From assembly GCA_902797025.1 (NCBI GenBank), contig CADBRN010000003.1, forward strand, positions 1 through 33,074: 33,074 bases of DNA. Reading direction: 5' to 3'. Numbering within the stretch: position 1 is the first letter of the stretch; every line of letters starts with the position of its first letter. Below the pieces are notes generated by a model that had not been told where the DNA came from, did no database searches, and saw only the letters and a program-made list of their open reading frames with translations. Both the position numbers and the translations under genes were made by a program. This DNA comes from an uncultured Lachnospiraceae bacterium. Its GTDB lineage: Bacteria; Bacillota; Clostridia; Lachnospirales; Lachnospiraceae. Shown here one piece after another: positions 1 through 6,915 of the stretch.

Positions 1-1
1 T

Positions 2-511
2 AACGATTTAATGATCAACGGTCAGATCCGTGACAGAGAGGTTCGTCTGATCGGAGAAAATGGCGAGCAGCTTGGAATAATGTCATCTGCCGAGGCGTAC
101 GCAAAGGCACAGGAAGCCGGACTTGATCTGGTCAAAATCGCACCGAGGGCGAAGCCGCCGGTCTGCAGGATTATTGATTACGGAAAATACAGATACGAGC
201 AGTCCCGGAAGGAACGGGAGGCCCGGAAGAAACAGAAGATTGTCGAGATCAAGGAAGTTCGTCTTTCACCGAACATTGATACGAACGATCTGAATACCAA
301 AATGGGCGCAGCGAAGAAGTTTCTGACGAAAGGAAACAAGGTAAAAGTCACGCTGCGTTTCCGTGGCCGTGAGATGGCACACATCGCGAACGGCAGAGAG
401 ATCATGGATCAGTTTGCCAAAAGTCTTGAAGATGTGGCCGTTATCGAGAAGCAGCCGAAGATGGAAGGCCGCAGCATGACCATGGTACTCGGAGAAAAGC
501 GGAGCAAGTGA
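2..511 (+). CDS. infC: Translation initiation factor IF-3 (5' end probably beyond window)
   Basis: IF-3 binds the 30S subunit, prevents premature 50S joining and checks the start codon and initiator tRNA. The visible protein covers both IF-3 domains. The N-terminal domain starts at INGQIRDREVRLI and includes PPVCRIIDYGKYRYEQ. A lysine/arginine-rich linker follows, then the C-terminal domain with IKEVRLSPNI and VKVTLRFRGREMAH. The first ATG in the window is at 11 and would give 166 residues. The frame is open to base 2 and reads N-D-L before that methionine. IF-3 proteins usually have a few residues before the INGQIR-type segment, so I infer the true start lies outside the window. It is the first gene of the classic infC-rpmI-rplT operon. 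Any L20-type autoregulatory leader would be upstream and cannot be seen. The identity is secure. Confidence 0.96.
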   Translation, partial: NDLMINGQIRDREVRLIGENGEQLGIMSSAEAYAKAQEAGLDLVKIAPRAKPPVCRIIDYGKYRYEQSRKEREARKKQKIVEIKEVRLSPNIDTNDLNTKMGAAKKFLTKGNKVKVTLRFRGREMAHIANGREIMDQFAKSLEDVAVIEKQPKMEGRSMTMVLGEKRSK

Positions 512-532
512 TCAAACAGGAGGAATGAAGCA

Positions 533-730
533 ATGCCAAAGGTAAAAACAAAAAGAGCAGCAGCAAAGCGTTTTAAAATGACCGGAACAGGGAAACTGGT
601 CAGACATAAAGCATACGCAAGCCATATTCTGACGAAGAAAACGACAAAGAGAAAGAGAAATCTTCGCAAGCCGATCGTTACGGACAGCACGAACGTAAAG
701 ACCATGAAGAAGATCATGCCGTATCTCTGA
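533..730 (+). CDS. rpmI: 50S ribosomal protein L35
   Basis: Small basic protein of the large ribosomal subunit, 65 residues, the usual length. It starts [21 protein letters not shown], the L35 signature, followed by [10 protein letters not shown] and a [12 protein letters not shown] stretch. An AGGAGG ribosome binding site at 518-523 lies 9 nt before the ATG, and the gene starts 21 nt after infC ends. The position between infC and rplT is the standard bacterial order. The three products are probably made from one transcript. Confidence 0.98.
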   Translation: MPKVKTKRAAAKRFKMTGTGKLVRHKAYASHILTKKTTKRKRNLRKPIVTDSTNVKTMKKIMPYL

Positions 731-774
731 TTCCAAGCGGCGTACAGCGATCATTTCGTAAAATAGAAATTGAC

Positions 775-789
775 AGTGGCAGCGCCACT
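775..789 (+). other. Small hairpin in the rpmI-rplT spacer
   Basis: AGTGGC (775-780) and GCCACT (784-789) form a perfect 6-bp stem with a 3-nt loop. It lies about 15 nt before the rplT ribosome binding site in an 85-nt spacer, which is long for this operon. There is no U-run, so it is not a terminator. It could stabilise mRNA or tune L20 translation. That role is inference. Confidence 0.4.
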
Positions 790-815
790 TGTGACAGAAA
801 CAGGAGGAATTTGAA

Positions 816-1172
816 ATGGCAAGAATCAAAGGCGGTCTGAACGCCAAGAAAAAACATAACCGGGTATTAAAAGAGGCAAAGGGATACAGAGGCGCCAGAA
901 GCAAACAGTATCGCTATGCAAAGCAGTCCGTGATGCGTGCGCAGGCTTCCGCATATGCGGGACGCAAGCAGAGAAAGCGCCAGTTCCGTCAGCTCTGGAT
1001 TACCCGTATCAACGCGGCGGCGCGCATGAACGGCCTTTCTTACAGCGTATTCATGGACGGTCTGAAGAAGGCGGGCGTCGAGCTCGACCGCAAAGTGCTC
1101 TCGGATATGGCTGTAAATGATAAAGAGGGCTTCGCAAAGCTCGCTGAAATCGCAAAATCGGCGGTTGCCTGA
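816..1172 (+). CDS. rplT: 50S ribosomal protein L20
   Basis: Early-assembling 23S rRNA binding protein of the large subunit; in many bacteria it also represses its own operon. The product is 118 residues, the normal length. The sequence [19 protein letters not shown] then [13 protein letters not shown] is the basic N-terminal extension, and [18 protein letters not shown] with [24 protein letters not shown] is the globular domain. A CAGGAGGAA ribosome binding site precedes the ATG. It is the last gene of the operon, and a strong terminator follows at 1201-1250. Confidence 0.98.
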   Translation: MARIKGGLNAKKKHNRVLKEAKGYRGARSKQYRYAKQSVMRAQASAYAGRKQRKRQFRQLWITRINAAARMNGLSYSVFMDGLKKAGVELDRKVLSDMAVNDKEGFAKLAEIAKSAVA

Positions 1173-1200
1173 ATTCACGGGCATATGATATGACTTCGCT

Positions 1201-1250
1201 GATCCTTCTCCGCTTATTGAACTGCAATACGTGGGGAAGGATCCTTTTTT
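1201..1250 (+). terminator. Rho-independent terminator after rplT
   Basis: GATCCTTCTCCGC (1201-1213) pairs with GTGGGGAAGGATC (1231-1243) including two G-U pairs. The loop is 17 nt, and C plus TTTTTT follows at 1244-1250. It closes the infC-rpmI-rplT operon 28 nt after the rplT stop. Confidence 0.88.
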
Positions 1251-1296
1251 GTGTGCAGATGGCGGCCGGAATTTGTACGGATCGGGGTGAATAGGA

Positions 1297-2358
1297 TTGA
1301 GCACTTCTGGAATCGTTGTTTTCCTGCTTTTGATGGGTGCTTTTCCGGTCTTTTCCGGAAAAATCATCACAGCGGGCAGTAAAGACCGGGGGATTTTTTT
1401 TGATTACCTGTCGGGCCTGTTTTTTATGATGGCTGTTTTTCAGGCAGTCACGCTGCCCTGTATCTATTTTGATACGTCTCTGAATTTTGATCTGGCTGTG
1501 TGGTTGGGCGCGATGGCGGCGCTGCTTCTCGTCTTCGCGGCGTGTAATCGGAACAAGGTGCGGACAGGGACGGATGGCGGCACAAAATTTACCGGCGGAG
1601 AGGGTACGGAGAGAAAAGCGGATCCCCGGTTTCCGGTGTTCGTTGCTTTCGCGCTTGCCGCGGTTCTTTTTCAGACGTACATGGCGGTCCGGTACGCGCA
1701 CTACGATGAGGACGACGCTTACTATGTGGCTATGGCGACTACCGCCTGGTCGACGGACTCCCTGATGCGTTTTAATCCTTATACCGGTGCGGAAATGGCC
1801 GGATTTTATTCCCGGTATGTGCTTTCTCCCTTTTCCCTTTTCGTCGCGGCTGAAGCGAAGATCACAGGCGTTCATGCGGCGATCGTTGCACACACATTTT
1901 ATCCGGGCTGCTATATTCCGGCTTCTTATATGGTTTACGCGCTGATCGGGAAAAAGCTTTTTCCGGAAAAACGGACAAACCAGGCAAAATTCGTTCTCCT
2001 GATCGCGGTGATGGGGATTTTCTCACTCTGGTCGCGCCGCAATCAGATGTTTTTTCTGATCAGCAAGACGTGGCAGGGAAAAGCGGTACTGGCAGGTCTT
2101 CTTCTTCCGGCGATGTTTTTCCTGATGATGAAGCACTGGGAAGGCAGCTTCTGCAGACGCGACTGGATGGTCTGCGTATTATTGACCTTGTCAATGACGC
2201 TCGTCTCCAGCATGGGAATCATGCTGGGGGTGATCATGGCCGGGATTTACGCAATCATACGGATCGCGATACGGCGCGATTTTCGGGGAGCGCTGAAAAT
2301 CCTGTTGACGGCGCTGCCGAATATCATTCTCGGCGCGATTTACACGATGGCGTTTTAA
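1297..2358 (+). CDS. DUF6077-like polytopic membrane protein, N-terminal part (split gene?)
   Basis: Hydrophobic protein of 353 residues with many predicted membrane helices, for example residues 4-18, 33-56, 66-83, 113-130 and several after residue 225. After the fourth helix it has HYDEDDAYYVAMATTAWSTD, then RFNPYTG. An acidic motif in the first large outer loop is typical of GT-C fold glycosyltransferases, and the whole region resembles the DUF6077 family of Lachnospiraceae (from memory, not searched). The TTG start at 1297 is preceded by GGGGTGA (1284-1290); an ATG at 1333 is an alternative. The protein stops abruptly after GAIYTMAF in the middle of a membrane region. The next gene, 16 nt away in the +1 frame, continues with more helices and a soluble tail. 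The two would join if one T of TTTT (2353-2356) were skipped. The sugar substrate is unknown. Confidence 0.6.
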   Translation: MSTSGIVVFLLLMGAFPVFSGKIITAGSKDRGIFFDYLSGLFFMMAVFQAVTLPCIYFDTSLNFDLAVWLGAMAALLLVFAACNRNKVRTGTDGGTKFTGGEGTERKADPRFPVFVAFALAAVLFQTYMAVRYAHYDEDDAYYVAMATTAWSTDSLMRFNPYTGAEMAGFYSRYVLSPFSLFVAAEAKITGVHAAIVAHTFYPGCYIPASYMVYALIGKKLFPEKRTNQAKFVLLIAVMGIFSLWSRRNQMFFLISKTWQGKAVLAGLLLPAMFFLMMKHWEGSFCRRDWMVCVLLTLSMTLVSSMGIMLGVIMAGIYAIIRIAIRRDFRGALKILLTALPNIILGAIYTMAF

Positions 2359-2374
2359 CTGGAGGGATAACGGG

Positions 2375-3238
2375 ATGGAACGGATCATACAGGCGTTTTC
2401 CGGAACGCTGCGGATCAGCCGTGAGCAGTTCAATCTTTTTTTTGCGACGAAACGCAGCAATATGCATTTGATTCTTATCGCTGCCATAGCGTTTCTGGTC
2501 CTATGTTTTCTTTTAAAGAAGAATGAAAAGGATCGGATGTTTCTCTCATTCCTGCTGATCTTCTCGGTTCTTTACCTATTTCCGCCGACCGCGTATGTGA
2601 TCATAAAATGTATCGGCGATATTGTATACTGGAGGATGTTCTGGCTCGTTCCGATTCCCGCGGTGATCGCGTATGCCGCGGTGAAGGGGACCGGGCTGAT
2701 CCGCCCCGCGCTGATCCGGGAGAGTGCATACGCGGCACTCCTGGCAGTGATGGTGGTTTTCGGGATGTATCTGTTCTCAGATGAGAATATTGATCCGCAT
2801 TCCAATGTCTACGGGGTACCGGAAACGGTGATACAGATCTGCGACGAAATAAATGAAGACGCGAGAGGGCAGAATCTTTCCGGCTTTACCGTCGCGCCGG
2901 ACAAGCATTTTGCGTCCTGGATCCGTGTGTACGACCCGTCGATTCATACCCTGTACGGCCGCGGCGGAAACGGAAGCGTCATGCACGACAACGATCCGAC
3001 GGCCGTACGCATCTTCAAGTCCATTTCGAAAAACTATCCGGACTATGTTTCTCTCCGGGACGACCTTGAAAAAGAGGGCTGCGCCTACGTCGTCGGCAAA
3101 CCGTCGATTCTGAAGGCGCAGCAAGCGGAACTGTTCGGATTCCGTGTGGTTAAGGAGACGCGGCATTATATGATTCTATACTGCCCGTCCGCAGCCGGCG
3201 AAAAACCGCACAGCGTCACCGGCCAAGAAGCCGCTTGA
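2375..3238 (+). CDS. DUF6077-like membrane protein, C-terminal part
   Basis: 287 residues. An amphipathic start is followed by about four membrane helices (around residues 30-46, 55-75, 88-104 and 112-132) and then a soluble C-terminal domain of about 150 residues with no catalytic motif I recognise. The layout of a few helices followed by an extracytoplasmic domain fits the C-terminal half of a GT-C-like transferase. GGAGG at 2361-2365 lies 9 nt before the ATG at 2375, so separate translation coupled to the upstream gene is possible. However, the frame stays open upstream through N-W-R-D-N-G, back across the stop of the upstream gene, which fits a single ancestral gene of about 650 residues. 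The 3' end overlaps the convergent aroC gene by 23 nt, and no terminator lies between them. Confidence 0.6.
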   Translation: MERIIQAFSGTLRISREQFNLFFATKRSNMHLILIAAIAFLVLCFLLKKNEKDRMFLSFLLIFSVLYLFPPTAYVIIKCIGDIVYWRMFWLVPIPAVIAYAAVKGTGLIRPALIRESAYAALLAVMVVFGMYLFSDENIDPHSNVYGVPETVIQICDEINEDARGQNLSGFTVAPDKHFASWIRVYDPSIHTLYGRGGNGSVMHDNDPTAVRIFKSISKNYPDYVSLRDDLEKEGCAYVVGKPSILKAQQAELFGFRVVKETRHYMILYCPSAAGEKPHSVTGQEAA

Positions 3239-4316
3239 GACGGTCGAGCCGTGAAGATGCTCCGCAGAGGATCGCATCGGCGAGCACGAGCGCGGTCATG
3301 CATTCGACGACGACGCAGGCGCGCGGTACGATGACCGGGTCGTGACGGCCGTGAATTTCGATCCCGCACGGGGTACCGCTCGTATCGACGGTGTTCTGCG
3401 GCCTCGCGATCGAAGGCGTCGGCTTGACGGCCGCCCGAAGAATGATCGTATTGCCGTCGGAGATGCCTCCGAGGATGCCGCCGGCATGATTTGTTCCTGT
3501 TGTGACCGTGCCGTCCTCTTTTCTGATGAACCCGTCATTGTCGTCGGCTCCGGTACTTCGGGATACCGCGAAGCCGTCGCCGATCTCGACGCCTTTTACA
3601 GCTCCGATCGACATGACCGCGCCGGCAAGAGCTGCGTCCAGTTTCCTGAAAACCGGATCGCCGAAACCGGCCGGCATTCCTTTCGCGACACATTCAATGG
3701 TTCCTCCGAGGGAGTTTTTCTCAGCCATCGCCCGGGTGACCAGCTCCGAAGCTCTGGAGGCCGCATCTGCGTCCGGCATACAGAGCGGGTTCCGGAAAAT
3801 TTCTTCCTCGTCAAACGACGTGATCGAGACGGTGCCGATGGATTTTGCATAGGCACGCACAGTTACGCCCAGCGATTCCAGTAGCTTTGCGGCAACGGCG
3901 CCTCCGGCGACGCGGCCGATCGTTTCCCGTCCGGAAGAACGTCCGCCTCCGCGGTAATCACGGATACCATACTTTTCAAAATATCCGAAATCCGCGTGAC
4001 CGGGACGGAACAGATCCTGAATGTTGGAATAGTCCTTTGACCGCTGATCTGTGTTGCGGACGATCATAGAAATCGGTGTGCCGGTTGTCATCCCCTCGAA
4101 CGTTCCGGACAGAATTTCAACGGCATCCGATTCATTGCGGTGTGAGGCATAGCGGCTCTGTCCGGGTTTCCTGCGGTCAAGATATGCCTGAATCTCTTCG
4201 CCGGAGAGCGGAAGGCCTGCGGGACAGCCGTCCACTACGACGCCGATTGCTTTTCCGTGCGACTCGCCCCATGTTGTGATGCGAAACAATTCGCCGAATG
4301 AAGATCCTGCTGCCAT
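3216..4316 (-). CDS. aroC: Chorismate synthase
   Basis: Catalyses the last shikimate step, EPSP to chorismate, using reduced FMN without net redox change; cytosolic. The 366 residues match the usual bacterial length. Family motifs in order are FRITTWGESHGKAIG, RRKPGQSRYASHRNESD, the FMN/substrate segment RPGHADFGYFEKYGIRDYRG followed by GGRSSGRETIGRVAGGAVA, NHAGGILGGISDGN, VKPTPSIARPQNTVD, and GRHDPVIVPRACVVVE. I chose the ATG at 4316 because GGAGGG (4324-4329 on the minus strand) sits 7 nt upstream. An in-frame ATG at 4349 has no such site. It is transcribed away from the divergent membrane-protein gene at 4463. Its 3' end overlaps the convergent gene ending at 3238. No other aromatic pathway gene is nearby. 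Confidence 0.97.
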   Translation of the reverse strand: MAAGSSFGELFRITTWGESHGKAIGVVVDGCPAGLPLSGEEIQAYLDRRKPGQSRYASHRNESDAVEILSGTFEGMTTGTPISMIVRNTDQRSKDYSNIQDLFRPGHADFGYFEKYGIRDYRGGGRSSGRETIGRVAGGAVAAKLLESLGVTVRAYAKSIGTVSITSFDEEEIFRNPLCMPDADAASRASELVTRAMAEKNSLGGTIECVAKGMPAGFGDPVFRKLDAALAGAVMSIGAVKGVEIGDGFAVSRSTGADDNDGFIRKEDGTVTTGTNHAGGILGGISDGNTIILRAAVKPTPSIARPQNTVDTSGTPCGIEIHGRHDPVIVPRACVVVECMTALVLADAILCGASSRLDRLKRLLGR

Positions 4317-4352
4317 AATAAATCCCTCCATATATGATCTTTTTCGCAAAAA

Positions 4353-4381
4353 AGTTTATCATATGCGGACGAACAGTGCAA
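4353..4381 (-). promoter_or_regulatory. Probable aroC promoter
   Basis: On the minus strand TTGCAC (4376-4381), a 17-nt spacer and TAAACT (4353-4358) lie upstream of the aroC ribosome binding site. The -35 is one base and the -10 two bases from consensus. Confidence 0.5.
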
Positions 4382-4402
4382 TTCATTCCGCCGGATACAG
4401 GT

Positions 4403-4432
4403 TTGACAAAATGTATGAGTCTCTACTATAAT
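4403..4432 (+). promoter_or_regulatory. Sigma-A promoter for the rhomboid-like gene and lysA
   Basis: Perfect TTGACA (4403-4408) and TATAAT (4427-4432) with an 18-nt spacer, 30 nt before the start at 4463. It probably drives both the membrane protein and lysA, since no promoter or terminator is visible between them. Confidence 0.85.
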
Positions 4433-4462
4433 CCTTGAAAGAAATACAAAGGGGATTGGGGA

Positions 4463-5386
4463 ATGAAATTTCTGCAGAATCTTGAAAAAAAATTCGGACG
4501 TTATGCCATCCGGCATCTCACGCTCTATATCATCAGTTTTTATGTGATCGGCTACATTCTCTATTATATGCAGTCTGTGAACAATGTTCCGCTCCTCGGG
4601 TATCTGGCGCTGGATCCGGGACTTGTTGCAAGAGGACAGATCTGGAGACTGTTCACATGGGTACTGATTCCGCCGTCCTCCCTGAATATCTGGACGATCG
4701 TCATGCTGATCTGCTACTATCAGCTCGGCACGATGCTGGAGAGAACCTGGGGGGACTTCCTGTACGATTTTTATATCTTTTTCGGGCTGATCATGACCGT
4801 GATCGGTGTGTGCGTGATGTACGCGGTTTCCCCGGAGTTCCGGAATCTGCTCTCGGTTTCGACCGCGGCGGGAGCCTACATCGTGAGCACGTATTACGTC
4901 AGCCTTTCGATCTTTCTTGGATTTGCGATGACTTATCCGGATCAGATCCTGCTCTTTATGTTTATCATTCCGGTAAAGATCAAGTACCTCGCGATTCTTG
5001 ACGTCGCTTATCTCATTTACTCGATCGTCCGAAGCGGAATGCCGGTCGTGACGGCGGTTCTGATCCTGTGCTCGCTCGCAGGTACGATTCTGTTCTTCTT
5101 CCTGAGAAAGAACCCCGGCCGTACAGACCGGAAGCAGAAGAAACGGCAGGAGGAGTTCCGGAGGGCGTTTAATGAAAACCTCCGGGGAAACCGCGCGGAC
5201 CGGAGCAGTGCAGGAGCGGCGGGGAACGGCGCGGACCGTCACACGAAAATTGCGCTTCACCGCTGTGCGGTCTGCGGGCGAACGGAGCTGGACGATCCGA
5301 ATCTGGAATTCCGGTTCTGTTCAAAATGCAAGGGTAATTACGAATACTGCAGCGACCATATCAATAATCATACACATGTTCAGTAA
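4463..5386 (+). CDS. Rhomboid/derlin-like membrane protein with C-terminal zinc ribbon
   Basis: 307 residues with about six membrane helices in the first 210. The loop RGQIWRLFTWVLIPPSS resembles the GQ-WR-T loop of rhomboids and derlins, and WTIVMLICYYQLGTMLERTWG resembles the following helix. The rhomboid catalytic GxSG serine and the late-helix histidine are not visible: the matching region reads VSTAAGAYIVSTYY. It is therefore probably a non-proteolytic relative. Residues 215-255 are a charged, low-complexity linker. The last 45 residues contain CAVCGRTELDDPNLEFRFCS plus KCKGNYEYCSDHINNH, a probable zinc-binding ribbon. Translation starts at ATG 4463 behind a GGGGATTGGGGA purine run. It is followed by lysA after 44 nt. 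Function unknown; a membrane adaptor or chaperone-like role is inference. Confidence 0.7.
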   Translation: MKFLQNLEKKFGRYAIRHLTLYIISFYVIGYILYYMQSVNNVPLLGYLALDPGLVARGQIWRLFTWVLIPPSSLNIWTIVMLICYYQLGTMLERTWGDFLYDFYIFFGLIMTVIGVCVMYAVSPEFRNLLSVSTAAGAYIVSTYYVSLSIFLGFAMTYPDQILLFMFIIPVKIKYLAILDVAYLIYSIVRSGMPVVTAVLILCSLAGTILFFFLRKNPGRTDRKQKKRQEEFRRAFNENLRGNRADRSSAGAAGNGADRHTKIALHRCAVCGRTELDDPNLEFRFCSKCKGNYEYCSDHINNHTHVQ

Positions 5387-5430
5387 TATTTACAGTCGTA
5401 CGGTTTATCAGGAAGAAAGGACTAATCGTC

Positions 5431-6708
5431 ATGGGAAAAAAGCCGTTTGTAACAAAAGAGCAGCTCGAAGAGATCACAAAACAGTATCCGACTCCGTTTC
5501 ATCTTTATGATGAGAAGGGAATTCGTGAAAACGCGGAACGGGTAAAAAAAGCGTTTGCCTGGAATCCGGGCTTCCTTGAATATTTTGCCGTGAAGGCGAC
5601 ACCGAATCCGGCGCTGATGAAGATCATGAAGGAATACGGATTCGGCTGCGACTGCTCGTCGATGACCGAACTGATGCTCTCGGAAGCATGCGGGTTTTCA
5701 GGGGATGAGATTATGTTTTCCTCCAACGTCACACCGGCGGAAGAGTACAGCAAAGCGGAGTCGATCGGTGCGATCATCAATCTTGACGATATCACGCACA
5801 TCGATTTTCTCGAGAAAACGATCGGTTTTATCCCGAAAAAGATCAGCTGCCGTTTCAATCCGGGCGGACTGTTTAAACTGAGCAACGGAATCATGGACAA
5901 TCCGGGCGATTCGAAATATGGCATGACAGAAGAGCAGATGTTTGAGGCGTTCCGGATTCTGAAATCGAAGGGGGCGGAGGAGTTCGGTATCCATGCGTTC
6001 CTCGCGAGCAATACGGTTTCCAATGAATACTATCCGCAGCTTGCCGGCATTCTGTTCGATCTGGCAGTCCGGCTACAGAAGGAGACCGGCTGCCACATCA
6101 CATTTATCAATCTTTCCGGCGGCGTCGGGATTCCGTACAAACCGGATCAGGAGCCGAATGATATTCTCGCCATCGGAGAAGGCGTCCGAAAGGTCTATGA
6201 GGAGATTCTTGTTCCTGCCGGCATGGGAGATGTGAGTCTGTGCACGGAGATGGGACGTTTCATGATGGGTCCGTACGGATGCCTCGTCACAAGGGCGATC
6301 CATGAGAAGCACATCTACAAAGAGTATATCGGATGCGACGCCTGTGCGGCAAATCTGATGCGGCCCGCGATGTACGGCGCATACCATCATATCACGGTGA
6401 TGGGCAAGGAGAACGAACCCTGTGATCACAAGTACGATGTGACCGGATCACTCTGTGAGAATAATGATAAATTTGCGATTGACCGTATGCTGCCGAAAAT
6501 TGACATCGGTGATCTGCTTGTAATTCATGATACCGGCGCGCACGGATTTTCGATGGGATACAACTACAACGGACGGCTCTGGTCCTCGGAGCTGCTTCTT
6601 CACACGGACGGGAGCGTCGAGATGATCCGCCGGGCGGAGACCGCGAAAGATTATTTCGCGACGCTTGATTTTACTCCGGAGTATAAAAAAATGTTCGGGG
6701 ATCAGTGA
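5431..6708 (+). CDS. lysA: Diaminopimelate decarboxylase
   Basis: PLP enzyme of the alanine racemase-like fold III group that converts meso-diaminopimelate to lysine plus CO2. The 425 residues fit the family. The PLP lysine is K55 in EYFAVKATPNP. The glycine-rich phosphate loop is LSGGVGIPY, and the EMGRFMMGPYG segment is the usual EPGR block. Near the C terminus GSLCENND carries the catalytic cysteine that completes the active site from the second subunit, followed by DIGDLLVIHDTGAHGFSMGY and NYNGR. Translation starts at ATG 5431 behind AAAGGA. Related decarboxylases (carboxynorspermidine, ornithine/arginine fold III) are possible, but the CENND and GAHGFSM blocks favour LysA. No other lysine gene is nearby. 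A minus-strand tRNA converges on it. Confidence 0.88.
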   Translation: MGKKPFVTKEQLEEITKQYPTPFHLYDEKGIRENAERVKKAFAWNPGFLEYFAVKATPNPALMKIMKEYGFGCDCSSMTELMLSEACGFSGDEIMFSSNVTPAEEYSKAESIGAIINLDDITHIDFLEKTIGFIPKKISCRFNPGGLFKLSNGIMDNPGDSKYGMTEEQMFEAFRILKSKGAEEFGIHAFLASNTVSNEYYPQLAGILFDLAVRLQKETGCHITFINLSGGVGIPYKPDQEPNDILAIGEGVRKVYEEILVPAGMGDVSLCTEMGRFMMGPYGCLVTRAIHEKHIYKEYIGCDACAANLMRPAMYGAYHHITVMGKENEPCDHKYDVTGSLCENNDKFAIDRMLPKIDIGDLLVIHDTGAHGFSMGYNYNGRLWSSELLLHTDGSVEMIRRAETAKDYFATLDFTPEYKKMFGDQ

Positions 6709-6730
6709 CCGGACTGTAATTCCGAATCAA

Positions 6731-6753
6731 CAAAAAAAGCGCCGGAAAGGCGC
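6731..6753 (-). terminator. Terminator of the tRNA-Leu transcript
   Basis: Reading the minus strand, GCGCC (6753-6749), loop TTTCC and GGCGC (6743-6739) are followed by TTTTTTT (6738-6732). There is no T-run on the plus side, so it serves the tRNA and not lysA. Confidence 0.82.
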
Positions 6754-6790
6754 GGACGGGGACGTGTGTCGTTCGACAAAGTCGGAAAAC

Positions 6791-6874
6791 TGCCGGCAGT
6801 GGGGGTCGAACCCACACGCCCGTAGGGGCAACAGATTTTGAGTCTGTCTCGTCTGCCAATTCCGACATGCCGGC
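6791..6874 (-). tRNA. tRNA-Leu (anticodon CAA)
   Basis: 84-nt class II tRNA. The acceptor arm is GCCGGCA paired with TGCCGGC plus discriminator A. The anticodon stem is ACAGA/TCTGT with loop CTCAAAA, giving anticodon CAA, which reads the leucine codon UUG. A long variable arm (GCCC-CTAC-GGGC) and T arm GTGGG-TTCGACC-CCCAC complete the fold. The CCA end is not encoded. It has its own promoter (6887-6915) and terminator (6731-6753) and runs opposite to both neighbours. Confidence 0.97.
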
Positions 6875-6886
6875 ATGAATGTATTT

Positions 6887-6915
6887 ATTTTATCATGCCG
6901 GCATCTTTGGCGCAA
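6887..6915 (-). promoter_or_regulatory. Promoter of tRNA-Leu
   Basis: Minus strand TTGCGC (6910-6915), a 17-nt spacer and TAAAAT (6887-6892), ending 12 nt before the mature tRNA 5' end. It overlaps the first codons of the plus-strand phosphopantetheinyl transferase gene. Confidence 0.72.

Noticed and set aside
1051-1893. Minus-strand frame across the rplT terminator
   Set aside because: Very basic composition, crosses a clear terminator and overlaps supported genes.
4317-4349. Upstream in-frame start for aroC
   Set aside because: It would add 11 residues before the family N terminus and skip the well-placed GGAGGG at 4324-4329.
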